Shown: one piece after another, positions 28,571-36,875 of the stretch
Position numbering within the stretch: the first letter of the stretch is position 1
Layout of the letters: each line of letters opens with the position of its first letter
NCBI GenBank assembly: GCA_028713285.1
Contig: JAQTOP010000011.1
Location: 1-58,800 of the forward strand
DNA length: 58,800 bases
From: Terrimicrobiaceae bacterium
Lineage (GTDB): Bacteria; Verrucomicrobiota; Verrucomicrobiia; Chthoniobacterales; JAATET01
Reading direction: 5' to 3'
Notes under the pieces: generated by a model
What the model was told of the DNA's origin: nothing
What the model saw: only the letters and a program-made list of their open reading frames with translations
The model's database searches: none
Translations under genes and position numbers: made by a program

Positions 28571-28587
28571 TTGGTGCACTTGGTGCA
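28571..28587 (+). promoter_or_regulatory. Paired TTGGTGCA motifs, left end of island (possible integrase arm sites)
   Basis: Two direct copies of TTGGTGCA begin at 28571 and 28580, just before the tyrosine-recombinase fragment. The same octamer occurs twice (36746 and 36757) just inside the other end of the island. Short repeated sites close to both ends are what integrase arm-binding sites look like; the role is inferred. Confidence 0.45.
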
Positions 28588-28589
28588 GT

Positions 28590-28775
28590 ATGGCATCTCT
28601 CATTCCCAAAAATGGTTCACGTTTCTGGCACAAGAAATTCAAGGACGCCGAGGGCATCTGGCGATCTCGCTCAACAGGCCTGCTCCGCGTGGACGCGAGA
28701 CAGACAGCGGACGCCCGCGTCATGAAGGCGGAACTCGACGCCGTGCAGATCAACCAGTCCGTAGACATCTTCAAC
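28590..28775 (+). pseudogene. Tyrosine recombinase (integrase) N-terminal fragment
   Basis: The ATG at 28590 opens a frame whose first 60 or so residues look like the N-terminal part of phage-type integrases (MASLIPKNGSRFWHKKFKD, then a STGLL strand and a helical VMKAELDAVQINQSV). After about residue 62 the frame continues only as the antisense of a serine-recombinase fragment, so the core-binding and catalytic domains are lost. Its place immediately beside the displaced tRNA end is the standard position for an integrase gene, identifying it as the probable former integrase of this island. Confidence 0.6.
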
Positions 28776-28969
28776 AATGCTTTGCGGCCTCGAGCATTCA
28801 GCCCACTTTTCCCGGCGTCGGAATATGTCCGAACGATGGTCATTCCGCGACGGGCGGCCCATGCCTCGATAGCGTCCATCTGGTTGGCCGTGGAATATTG
28901 CTGATGCTCCGTGGACATCCGCACATAGGCGACCGCCCGTATTTTGGATTCAGATATATCGGCAGTCAT
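28775..28969 (-). pseudogene. Serine recombinase N-terminal fragment
   Basis: From the ATG at 28969 the minus strand encodes the start of a resolvase/invertase-type recombinase: RAVAYVRMSTEHQQYSTANQ holds the catalytic Ser in the VRMST motif, followed by an Asn-Gln helix and TYSDAGKSGLNARGRKAL. Homology stops abruptly at about 28775, where it meets the tyrosine-recombinase fragment. Only about 65 of the several hundred residues of a large serine recombinase remain, so it cannot be active. Confidence 0.7.
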
Positions 28970-29202
28970 CTGCGGCAAAAATGAAGAGTTGACCGGTGAA
29001 AAGTGCCGACGCCGCCGGACGCCCACCGTGGCCGTGGTCGCAGATGGCTGAATGAATTTCGACTCCCGGCATTGCCAATGGTGCCGATCGGGAATTCGGA
29101 AAATTCTGCCGCAGGAAACTGTCGGATAGGCCTTTCATCGAGCTGGAGCAAGTGTCCGCTCACTTTTTCCGTCTGCAAATAAACAAGATGTGTGGACTTG
29201 AC

Positions 29203-29763
29203 CTATATCTCGCCTTCGCAGCGGTTCGGAACGTGGCACCGGTAACGACCAAAAAGCGTGATTTGAAAATCACTCGTGAGTCTCGCGGTCGCGCTCGATA
29301 GTGAGCCGGCCCAAATGACAACCTGCCTCCAATACGCGGCGGCATCCTCCGAGGGAGGAGAAAGGCCGATCCCCGGAACTGACTGGCGGAGGAGGGGAAG
29401 CCAGAAACAGAACCGTTTCCAATAACGCCGAAGGTAGATGATCCACCATTCGACATCGGGATGGTAGATGTCGCCGGCGGCGAAAGCCTGAATGGTCGCG
29501 TTTAGAACAATGCGGTAGGGTTGGGCAAACGAAGGCAAAAGGCTGACGGTCTTCCCACAGACGATGCAGCGAAAACGGCGAACTGAGATCCTGACGTAGC
29601 CCTTCTCATTTAGACGAGAAACATCCCGATCATAGTAACCCAGCGCTCGCAGAACCTGTTTCGAATTGCAGTGTGGACAGGGAGACGGAGGACGCATGCT
29701 CCGCTGCTTCTCATTTGAGAAGTAGTCGTCGGACGATCCTTCAACCATGCAGATAATCTGCAT
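29203..29763 (-). CDS. Zinc-ribbon protein, DUF6431-like
   Basis: A 186-residue protein; starts at 29748 or 29697 are also possible. Two Cys pairs (CPHC, about 29-32, and CIVCG, about 66-70) separated by a GYYDRDVSRLNEKG turn and an RRFRC strand form a zinc ribbon, followed by VSLLPSFAQPYR, the signature of the DUF6431 group. The C-terminal half is Trp/Tyr-rich and helical and ends ITLFGRYRCH. Such proteins resemble the DNA-binding head of transposases and are frequent in mobile regions; their activity is unknown. It sits between the recombinase remnants and the Wadjet operon, facing away from it. Confidence 0.6.
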   Translation of the reverse strand: MQIICMVEGSSDDYFSNEKQRSMRPPSPCPHCNSKQVLRALGYYDRDVSRLNEKGYVRISVRRFRCIVCGKTVSLLPSFAQPYRIVLNATIQAFAAGDIYHPDVEWWIIYLRRYWKRFCFWLPLLRQSVPGIGLSPPSEDAAAYWRQVVIWAGSLSSATARLTSDFQITLFGRYRCHVPNRCEGEI

Positions 29764-30028
29764 GTCGGGGCTCTCTACCAGTAAATCAGAAAATATGCGA
29801 TGCAGGAGAACGCCCAGCGTCGCCCAAGCAAGTTGAGCACAGCTTCCAAACCAAAAGCGGATCAGGTTCCCTGGTCATACGCTCTTGGAGAGGATTTGGG
29901 GGGGATCGCATGCGACGAGGTAAAAAGCGATCCTATTGAGTGTGGCATGATGTTGCGAAATCCGGCCTAGCGACCGGCGTTGAATTACGCAGGCTTCTCT
30001 GCGTATAAATGAGCCGGTTTTGTGACGA
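29764..30028. other. Intergenic region upstream of jetA
   Basis: A 265-base gap between the divergent zinc-ribbon gene and jetA. The right end carries a clear promoter (separate entry). No further gene was recognised in the remainder. Confidence 0.5.
29980..30009 (+). promoter_or_regulatory. Putative jetA promoter with palindrome in the spacer
   Basis: TTGAAT (29980-29985) and TATAAA (30004-30009) are separated by 18 bases, a good housekeeping-type promoter ending 19 bases before the jetA ATG. The spacer contains a perfect 6+6 inverted repeat, ACGCAG-gcttct-CTGCGT (29987-30004), whose right arm touches the -10 box. A dimeric repressor bound there would block transcription. The regulator is not identified. 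Confidence 0.5.
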
Positions 30029-31528
30029 ATGATTTCTTTCTCCCACTTTGAAAGTGACCCGGCGCAATTGTTGAGCCAGCGTCTGGGACCGCTTTTCAAG
30101 CAGGGGTTTTTTCGCCCACTGGCGCGTCCTTCCGCGCCGGTTTATGTGGATTTTATTGACCGTTTTGACGCACGGAGCAACGAAGATGGACAGCTTTCTC
30201 ATGAGGAGACGCTCGCGCTGATTCGCGACACATTGATGCTGAATCCCTCCGCGGAACTCGATCTTGACGAAGGGGGAGACACTCAGGATCTGCGCCTGAA
30301 GGCAGGCAAGCTTTTCAACAACTTGCTTCAGGCGCAGTGGATTCAACAGCGGCGCGTGAGCATTGATGAGCGTTGGGTTACTCTTTCTCCTCAAGTGCGA
30401 CCGTTGATCCGCAGTCTGCGCGAGATTGCCCAAGATGACGTCGCGGAGCTCAAGGATTTTGCGGCAACGATTCGCTCAATCTGTGAAACCCTGCTCGCCG
30501 AGGGGACTCTTGATCCTCACCGACGAACCCCCGAAGAATTGCGGCAGGTCATCAAGGAAATCACGGATCGCGTCCTACACGCTGGCGATCAAATGCTTGC
30601 CTTGGAGAGTCTCGTGCTCAAATACGAGCGCCAGCAGCGTGAGAGCAAAAGCGCCGGCGAAACCCTGGATCGGCTCCTCGTGGAATTCCATGAAGGCGAT
30701 CATATGATCTGCTATGACACACTCCAAAAAGGCGGACTTCTGCCGAAGCTGAAGCAGGCCCGCTTGGTGGTCCAGGATGCGATCTCCAATCCCTTTCTAA
30801 AAGAGCACCTAGCCAAAGCCATCGCGACGCACAAAGGGTTGACGGAGATGGATGCCTATGGAAAGGCGGAACAAAGCCTGTCGCGGCTGGACCGGGAGCT
30901 GGGGGGGCTTCCTTCCAAACAGCGAATCGTGGATGGACGCGTGGCCGACTTCAGCCGACTCTCCGCGCAACGCTACCGTTACCAAACCGAAGTCCGCGGT
31001 CGGCGACCGGAGCAGGTTAAGGAATATCTCCAGGCTGCGGCAGAAAAGTATGCCGGATCTTCATTCGCCGATTTAGCCAGAGAGACGGGGATGCAACTGC
31101 TCAGCCCCGAAGTGGAGATTTATTTTGGACGCGATGCTTTGTCGCGACCGCGAAAGGCCAAACTGCCGGTGGATCTGACGATGGCCAGCACCCCGCGCCT
31201 TGGGGATCCTTTCGATGTGCAGGAAATGATTCGCAGCCGGAACCGCACGAGCATCACGCCCCAGCGCGCAGCGCGGTTGATCGAGGAGAGGCTGCCCAAC
31301 GTTGGCGACAAGATCACAACCGCCGATTTTCATCTGGTCTCGGAGGACGACGATCTCCTCGATCTGCTCGCTGTCCTTTCCTTCCATCGCGCCAACACCA
31401 AGGGACACAAACTGCGTTGGCGCATTCACAGCAGTCGTAAAGAGCACGGCTTGCACCCGGAAAACATCCCTTTGGATAGGCAGGCGGGCCATCTCATCGA
31501 GCGAATTACTATCGAACGCCTCGCATGA
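30029..31528 (+). CDS. jetA: Wadjet anti-plasmid system protein JetA (DUF3375)
   Basis: A 499-residue protein of the DUF3375 family, the MukF/kleisin-like subunit of type I Wadjet systems. Visible features: an N-terminal winged-helix-like region (FESDPAQLLSQRLGPLFKQG and YVDFIDRF), a helical middle with LFNNLLQAQWIQQRRV, and a C-terminal part with DPFDVQEMIRSRN. In the known complex JetA links the two JetC ATPase heads and recruits JetB, and the machine extrudes DNA loops to recognise small circular DNA. It is the first gene of four, all joined by 4-base ATGA overlaps. Base composition is less GC-rich than the flanking chromosome. Confidence 0.9.
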   Translation: MISFSHFESDPAQLLSQRLGPLFKQGFFRPLARPSAPVYVDFIDRFDARSNEDGQLSHEETLALIRDTLMLNPSAELDLDEGGDTQDLRLKAGKLFNNLLQAQWIQQRRVSIDERWVTLSPQVRPLIRSLREIAQDDVAELKDFAATIRSICETLLAEGTLDPHRRTPEELRQVIKEITDRVLHAGDQMLALESLVLKYERQQRESKSAGETLDRLLVEFHEGDHMICYDTLQKGGLLPKLKQARLVVQDAISNPFLKEHLAKAIATHKGLTEMDAYGKAEQSLSRLDRELGGLPSKQRIVDGRVADFSRLSAQRYRYQTEVRGRRPEQVKEYLQAAAEKYAGSSFADLARETGMQLLSPEVEIYFGRDALSRPRKAKLPVDLTMASTPRLGDPFDVQEMIRSRNRTSITPQRAARLIEERLPNVGDKITTADFHLVSEDDDLLDLLAVLSFHRANTKGHKLRWRIHSSRKEHGLHPENIPLDRQAGHLIERITIERLA

Positions 31529-32145
31529 ATATCTGGCCCACATTTTGGGAACACATCCCGGAAACGGACCGTCCGTCGATCCGCTCCATCATTGCCGAAC
31601 TCCTCAGCACGGGTGTTCTTTTTGGTGATATGGGACGGGAACGCGAGCTGTTCCTCGTTACGCGGGAATATCAGACCGAACTTTCCGATTACCTTGCGGT
31701 CGCTGGGTTGGAACTATTCGTTGATCCGGACCGCCCGATCTTCCAAGCCCGCCCCATCCCGAGCGAGTGCGGCCTTATGGCGAAGTTCGGCAAGGACGAA
31801 ACACTCGTCGTGCTGACGCTCTGGCGGATTTATGACGAGATGAGGATGGAGCAGACCAGCGAAGCGATCGTCATCACCGCAAACGACCTTGATGCTCGCC
31901 TGAAGCTATATTTCGAAAGCGTCGTTCCACCAACGGACGGACATCTTGAGCGCATGCTGACAAAGTTTCGGCAACGGCGATTTATCAGGTTTCAAAAAGA
32001 CGAGGTGAAACTTGGTGAGTCGCGAATTGAGATTCTGCCGACTCTGGCGCGGGCTATCCCTTTCGACAGTCCGGATGATTGGGCCAGTCATGCCAACCTT
32101 TTCCAGAAAAGCGACACTGCCCCAGCGCAAACTTCCGAGGAATGA
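31525..32145 (+). CDS. jetB: Wadjet protein JetB (DUF4194)
   Basis: A 206-residue protein matching the MukE-like DUF4194 subunit. It consists of two winged-helix-like units: an N-terminal one (TDRPSIRSIIAELLSTGVLF, then LFLVTREYQTELSDYLAVAG) and a second containing FGKDETLVVLTLWRIYDEM and a long helix HLERMLTKFRQRRFIRF. In the Wadjet complex it binds JetA and stabilises the DNA-loading state. The acidic C-terminal tail overlaps the jetC start by 4 bases. The family assignment also rests on its position between jetA and jetC. Confidence 0.88.
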   Translation: MNIWPTFWEHIPETDRPSIRSIIAELLSTGVLFGDMGRERELFLVTREYQTELSDYLAVAGLELFVDPDRPIFQARPIPSECGLMAKFGKDETLVVLTLWRIYDEMRMEQTSEAIVITANDLDARLKLYFESVVPPTDGHLERMLTKFRQRRFIRFQKDEVKLGESRIEILPTLARAIPFDSPDDWASHANLFQKSDTAPAQTSEE

Positions 32146-35100
32146 ACCCACGCATTTCGCTCAGTCGCATCATCGCGATCAATTGGTATGGATTTCGGCA
32201 GATCATTGACGTTGAGGAGACGATCCTCATGTCCGGCGTGTCAGGCACTGGGAAGTCGGCTCTGCTCGATTTGGTTCAACGTGTTATGCTCGGCGAAAAC
32301 TGGCGCCCGAACCGGGCGGCAGCCGGTGCGGCCCGGGGTCGCACCGAGGTCAGCTATGTCCTTTGCGATACCAATACCACCCGCGATGGTGAGCCTCACT
32401 ACACTCGTCGCAGTGGCGCTTCCTATATTGCTTTAGAATTCACCTGGCCGGTGGAAAAAGGTGAGCCACGCAAGGAAACCTGGGGTTGGCGCATTCAGTA
32501 TGACAGCCCGACCTCGGATGCGAGCCGAGTTTATTTCAGCATGCCGGAACGGGCTGATTGGACGACCTTCACCAAGGGCAACGAATTGCTCGGTGAAGAC
32601 GAGTTTAAAACATTCATCCGCCGGGAATACGGGAACGATCACCTCTATTCTCAACGGGAATATTTGGCGGAAATGGCAACGCCCCACCATCTCTGGTTCA
32701 ACGAGGATCGGCTCCACAAGACCATGCCCAAGGCGATCGCTTTTGAGCCCGAGGCCAATATGGAAACGTTCATCCGGGAGTTCATTCTCGAAGAAGCGCC
32801 CATTGATGTAAAAGACGTCCGGAAATCCGTGATCGCCTACCGCGAAACGCAGGAACGACTTTTGAAGCAGGAGGATGAAGCCGCGTTCTTGCGCCGAATA
32901 CGTGAATTTCACTCGGTTTTTGAAATCGAAAATCGGGCTGCAGCACTCTTCTCCCATCTCCGTATCGTTCTGGAATGCACACGCCTGAAGGAGGTGCTCA
33001 CCGGCCACGAGGCCAAACTGGTGTCCCTCGACGCAAGGCATGCGGAAGATAACCTGGCCTACGAGGCGAAAACGACGGAAGTGGCCCGACTGCAGACAGC
33101 CATCAAAGAGTTCAATCTGGATGCGGATGAGTCCGAGTTGGTGGCCAAACGGAGCGAGCAGCACCGCAAACTTCTGGAGCGAAATAAACTTGTCGAGGCA
33201 CAGCAGTCGATCCGGCAGCGGCTCCGCACTTTGGCTCAACGGTGGCGGGAGTGGCTCGAGCGTGGGCGTCAGCAGAAACTCGATGGTCTCCGCGAGGCGT
33301 TGACCGTAGATGTGAATCTGCTCGATGCGCTCAGTGCCACTGATGAAGCAGTGGGTCTCGACGCACTGCCCAAGGTGGCTGCGCGCTTCGAGGAACTCTT
33401 TACGGCCGTCAGAGGGCTGCTCGAACCCATCGACACTGAAATCAAAACGGTGGATGCAACTTTGCGGAGCATCGCTGCCTCGCTGGAAAGATTGGATGCC
33501 GGCCAAACGCCCGGTGAGTTTCCGCTTTTCCAAGCCGTCAAACAGGCGCTCGCCAGATCGCCCACACCACCGGAACAGCTTTGCCGAATGATCGAAGTCA
33601 AACCGGAGGCGGAAACGGACGGATGGCGAAGGGCATTGGAACTAGTTCTTGGCCGCAATCGATTTTCGATCGTGGTTGGATCGATGGATGATTATCGCAT
33701 CGCGATGGATCAACTGCGCCGGCAGCCGCGTGGTGACGAATCGATCGTCCACCCCCGCGAAGCCCTGGACCTGGGGTCAAAGGCGATGCCGGGATCACTC
33801 GCCGAAAAAGTCGAGATCGGTGCCGCAGGCAGCGAACAGAGAACCATCGCCGCATTATTTGTTTTTCATCTGATCGGCCGGATCACTGCAGCAGAAAACA
33901 TCGATGAGTTAGACAATGCTCCGGATCGTGCGGTCACTCGGGATGGAATTTTTAAACAAAAGCCCATCCGGCGGAAGTTGACTCAGCCTGAACGGCTCGA
34001 TTTTACCTTGGGCAAAGAAGGTCTCAAAAGGCTCCGTGAGACATTGCTTCGCGAGCAGCAGGAACTTATGGCGCTGCGCTCCGCCAGATTTGCGCTCCGC
34101 AGTGAAATTCACACGTGGATTGATCTCGGGAAGAGTTGGGAGCTTGGCAACGCCAGGCTGCCAGACCGGAGTAGTGAACTCCATCGTTTGCCGGAGTTGC
34201 AAAGCGAACTCGCTGACCTGTCCTCGCGCCTTGAATTTCTGGAGACTCCAGAGCGTGCCGAGCGGATTGAGAAACGCGAGGAATTGCGCCGACAAGAAAC
34301 AGCCGCCAATATCGCAATCGGCCAACTCACAACTTCCCGGCAGGGTTACAGCCAGCAGCGCCTAGGGATCGAAGAAGCCATCGCCTCGGCTTCGACGCGT
34401 TTAAAAAACCAGGAACTTGAGGCTGGCATCAGTCGCGGTAAGCTGCCGGCGGACGTGGGAGACACCGAGGTTCTCGCTCAAGTGGAGGCTTTTCAGTCCG
34501 AGTGGAAGTCATGGGATGAGAGAAAAGATGCCGCTGAGAAGCATGAAGGTGCCGCCATCAAAAAATCCGCTGACGCCCGCCGCGCTCGCGACAACGAACG
34601 CCGTGCCTTGATTGCCGCTGTGAACAAGGACGGGCGACTCCGGCACCCGGAGTATCGCCATGACTATAATCCCGACGACGAAGACAACAACCAATGGACG
34701 GCGCGCCTCCGAACGCTCGAGGAATTTGAATTGGATAAATTCCGCGGTCTCGCCGCAGATCGCCGCCGCGATTGGGAGCGGAGGTTGAAGGAGCACGTTT
34801 TGAATCGTCTCAATGACAATATTCAAGCGGCGGAGCGGACGGTGAAGGATTTGCGCAAATACCTGGATCGCCAGGTTCGCGGTCACCGTTACGAAATAAG
34901 CCAAAAACGTGACCCCGCGTTTAGCACGCTTTTTAGCCTCCTCGATACTGGATTTGAGCTTTCGGATGACCTTGCGGCCGTTGGACGGGCTAACGAGGTG
35001 CAACAGGCGATGGACGAACTCATGGCCGCCGTCGAAGCCACCGCCGACAAAACTGACGACCGCGCCAAGCGGCTATTGGATTATCGATACTACCACCGCT

Positions 35101-35534
35101 ACGACCTTGAGATGATCAATGTTGGCGGTAGCCATGGAGTTAAAGCACAGCCGATCTCGCTCGGGCGAAGTGGCGTAAATCTTTCGGGCGGCGAGAACCA
35201 AGCACCTTTCTTTATTTCGATGCTCGCGGCCTTCCGTCGGGTGTATGACCTCGGCAGCGGTCGTTCGAATCACCTCGGCCTCGTGGTCATGGACGAAGCG
35301 TTCGCCAAGCTCTCTGGCGATGGCGTCGAAGACTGTCTGGAACTTGCCAAGGAATTTGATCTTCAACTCCTCATGGCTTTCCCGGTGGATCGACTTGGAG
35401 TCATGGCCCCCTTCGCGCAAACAATCATCCTTTGCGAAAAAGAGGAAGAGCGCGACGCGGCGGGATATGTAACCCGCGTCGATAACATCCCGACTCGACT
35501 CACCTCCGAACAGACTCTCGAATCCCTTGCATGA
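32142..35534 (+). CDS. jetC: Wadjet SMC-like ATPase JetC
   Basis: A 1130-residue SMC/MukB-type ATPase that drives loop extrusion in the Wadjet complex. The Walker A motif GVSGTGKS is at 32-39, the ABC signature LSGGENQ at about 1014-1020 and Walker B LGLVVMDEA at 1045-1053 with Asp1051-Glu1052. Between them lie long charged coiled-coil arms (about 250-420 and 620-960) and a central hinge-like region around residues 480-600. The ATG at 32142 was chosen because it overlaps the jetB stop and gives the family N-terminus ISLSRIIAINWYGF; an upstream in-frame ATG lies within jetB. Confidence 0.93.
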   Translation: MNPRISLSRIIAINWYGFRQIIDVEETILMSGVSGTGKSALLDLVQRVMLGENWRPNRAAAGAARGRTEVSYVLCDTNTTRDGEPHYTRRSGASYIALEFTWPVEKGEPRKETWGWRIQYDSPTSDASRVYFSMPERADWTTFTKGNELLGEDEFKTFIRREYGNDHLYSQREYLAEMATPHHLWFNEDRLHKTMPKAIAFEPEANMETFIREFILEEAPIDVKDVRKSVIAYRETQERLLKQEDEAAFLRRIREFHSVFEIENRAAALFSHLRIVLECTRLKEVLTGHEAKLVSLDARHAEDNLAYEAKTTEVARLQTAIKEFNLDADESELVAKRSEQHRKLLERNKLVEAQQSIRQRLRTLAQRWREWLERGRQQKLDGLREALTVDVNLLDALSATDEAVGLDALPKVAARFEELFTAVRGLLEPIDTEIKTVDATLRSIAASLERLDAGQTPGEFPLFQAVKQALARSPTPPEQLCRMIEVKPEAETDGWRRALELVLGRNRFSIVVGSMDDYRIAMDQLRRQPRGDESIVHPREALDLGSKAMPGSLAEKVEIGAAGSEQRTIAALFVFHLIGRITAAENIDELDNAPDRAVTRDGIFKQKPIRRKLTQPERLDFTLGKEGLKRLRETLLREQQELMALRSARFALRSEIHTWIDLGKSWELGNARLPDRSSELHRLPELQSELADLSSRLEFLETPERAERIEKREELRRQETAANIAIGQLTTSRQGYSQQRLGIEEAIASASTRLKNQELEAGISRGKLPADVGDTEVLAQVEAFQSEWKSWDERKDAAEKHEGAAIKKSADARRARDNERRALIAAVNKDGRLRHPEYRHDYNPDDEDNNQWTARLRTLEEFELDKFRGLAADRRRDWERRLKEHVLNRLNDNIQAAERTVKDLRKYLDRQVRGHRYEISQKRDPAFSTLFSLLDTGFELSDDLAAVGRANEVQQAMDELMAAVEATADKTDDRAKRLLDYRYYHRYDLEMINVGGSHGVKAQPISLGRSGVNLSGGENQAPFFISMLAAFRRVYDLGSGRSNHLGLVVMDEAFAKLSGDGVEDCLELAKEFDLQLLMAFPVDRLGVMAPFAQTIILCEKEEERDAAGYVTRVDNIPTRLTSEQTLESLA

Positions 35535-36604
35535 CGCCGGACGATTCATGCTGGCGAAAGTTTCCAGTCTTCCGTGAATTCTTTGTCCAGTGGCGGGCGG
35601 CACGGGGAACGGCCGAGCAGGGAACCCACAAGAAAGTATTCTCTCGCGACTGGGAGGAGTTGCTCCGTGACGCCGGCCTGCTGTCGGCGGTAGATCGGCG
35701 CGAGGCGATTCGTGACGTTCGTTTGCTGGAGAGCGTCCGCTTGCTCAGGCTGAAGACACCCGCCCAAAGACCGGAGGAGATTCTACGTGTCCTGCTTCCG
35801 CTTGATGCTGAGCCCCGGTTACGTCAGCTTTTTGCCGATGAACTGCCGCAGAAAGTGCCGGCATTCGATTTTGGCTCCGTCGAATGGGTGCCAGAACTCG
35901 CCTTCCTCAAAGCGGGTGGCGTCAACGTAGCGGTCGAAGACTTGATCAAGTTAAACGAATTTTTCCGCAACGGCCGCAGTGAAATCGAGATCAACATTAA
36001 AGAACGGTCTCTCCAGATTTTTGGCGATGAGAAACGCCTCGATTCACTCCGAGCCACGACCCTTCTTCGCGATGATCGCCTAACCCTGCGCGCATTGCGC
36101 TGCTACACAGTCGCCGAGCCACTCGGCTGGAAACGCGGCCCAAATACTGCGGGGCCAGTGCTCGTAATCGAAAACGCCTGCACCTGGGACACCTATTGTC
36201 GTTGGAACTGCGAGGTGGCTGAGTTTGCCGGGATCGTGTATGGCGGAGGGAATCGCTTCATGGACAGCGTGAGTCGTTTGAGCGACGTGTTTTCCGAGAT
36301 CGGCGGTATCCGGCGCGTTCTCTACTTTGGAGACCTCGATCCGCAGGGCCTGCACATTCCCAAGGCCGCATCCAAGGTTGCCACACGATGCGGCCTTCCT
36401 CCCGTCGAGCCGGACCTGTGGAGTTACGCCCACCTTTTAACGGTAGGTCAACAGAGCCCGTTGGGGGACGTGAATGATGCGACTAAAATCGAGATGGAAT
36501 GGATCGGGAGCCTCACTCAAAGCGTCCGAGAGGTGTTCAGTCGCGGACTTCGGATCGCTCAAGAAGGCATCAATTGGGAATGGCTCAGCCACCAAAAAAG
36601 GTAA
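35531..36604 (+). CDS. jetD: Wadjet nuclease JetD (DUF3322/DUF2220, TOPRIM)
   Basis: A 357-residue protein with an N-terminal DUF3322-type region (1-190; FPVFREFFVQWRAARG and a VEWVPELAFLKAGG segment) and a C-terminal TOPRIM-like DUF2220 domain. The metal-binding residues are visible: Glu214 in VLVIENACTWD and Asp268/Asp270 in YFGDLDPQGLHIP. JetD cleaves the circular DNA once the loop-extruding JetABC complex has stalled on it. All catalytic residues appear intact, so the system is likely functional. Its start overlaps jetC by 4 bases. Only about 170 bases remain before the right-end repeat. Confidence 0.9.
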   Translation: MTPDDSCWRKFPVFREFFVQWRAARGTAEQGTHKKVFSRDWEELLRDAGLLSAVDRREAIRDVRLLESVRLLRLKTPAQRPEEILRVLLPLDAEPRLRQLFADELPQKVPAFDFGSVEWVPELAFLKAGGVNVAVEDLIKLNEFFRNGRSEIEINIKERSLQIFGDEKRLDSLRATTLLRDDRLTLRALRCYTVAEPLGWKRGPNTAGPVLVIENACTWDTYCRWNCEVAEFAGIVYGGGNRFMDSVSRLSDVFSEIGGIRRVLYFGDLDPQGLHIPKAASKVATRCGLPPVEPDLWSYAHLLTVGQQSPLGDVNDATKIEMEWIGSLTQSVREVFSRGLRIAQEGINWEWLSHQKR

Positions 36605-36774
36605 CCAGGATGCCCTCCTTCTCTCGCCTCAAGCCCTGCCGAAAATTACCGCCGCACGAATGGAAATCTCACCAGAAAGACCGTCCCTGTAGATCGAATT
36701 GAGTGGCTGCCCAAAAATATTTTCTGCGCGGCCAAAAAATCTTATTTGGTGCAGTCTTGGTGCAGAGACCGCGT
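36605..36774. other. Right end of island: no gene, paired TTGGTGCA motifs
   Basis: Contains no convincing gene. Two direct TTGGTGCA octamers begin at 36746 and 36757, mirroring those near the left end. They are candidate integrase arm sites next to the tRNA attachment core. Confidence 0.45.
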
Positions 36775-36820
36775 AAGTCGTTGAAAATAAGGAGAGCGGG
36801 TGAAGGGAATCGAACCCTCG
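36775..36820 (-). repeat. tRNA-Gly 3' end with flank, copy 3 (putative attR)
   Basis: These 46 bases match 28451-28496 at 39 positions; the uninterrupted identical core is GGGAATCGAACCC, the T-arm of the tRNA. It marks the boundary between the island and the chromosome. Confidence 0.7.
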
Positions 36821-36865
36821 TATGCAGCTTGGGAAGCTGCCGTTCTACCATTGAACTACACCCGC
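36795..36865 (-). tRNA. tRNA-Gly (anticodon CCC)
   Basis: The minus strand folds as a cloverleaf: acceptor GCGGGTG / CACCCGC, D-arm with AGTTCAATGGTAGA, anticodon stem GCAGC / GCTGC with loop TTCCCAA giving anticodon CCC, and T-arm GAGGG-TTCGATT-CCCTT. The discriminator base is T and CCA is not encoded. The 3' end faces the Wadjet island, which fits integration at this site. Confidence 0.95.
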
Positions 36866-36875
36866 AGTGCGACAG

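Noticed and set aside
28966-29178. Short minus-strand frame between the serine recombinase fragment and the zinc-ribbon gene
   Set aside because: About 70 residues overlapping the recombinase start, with no recognisable motif; not convincing as a gene.
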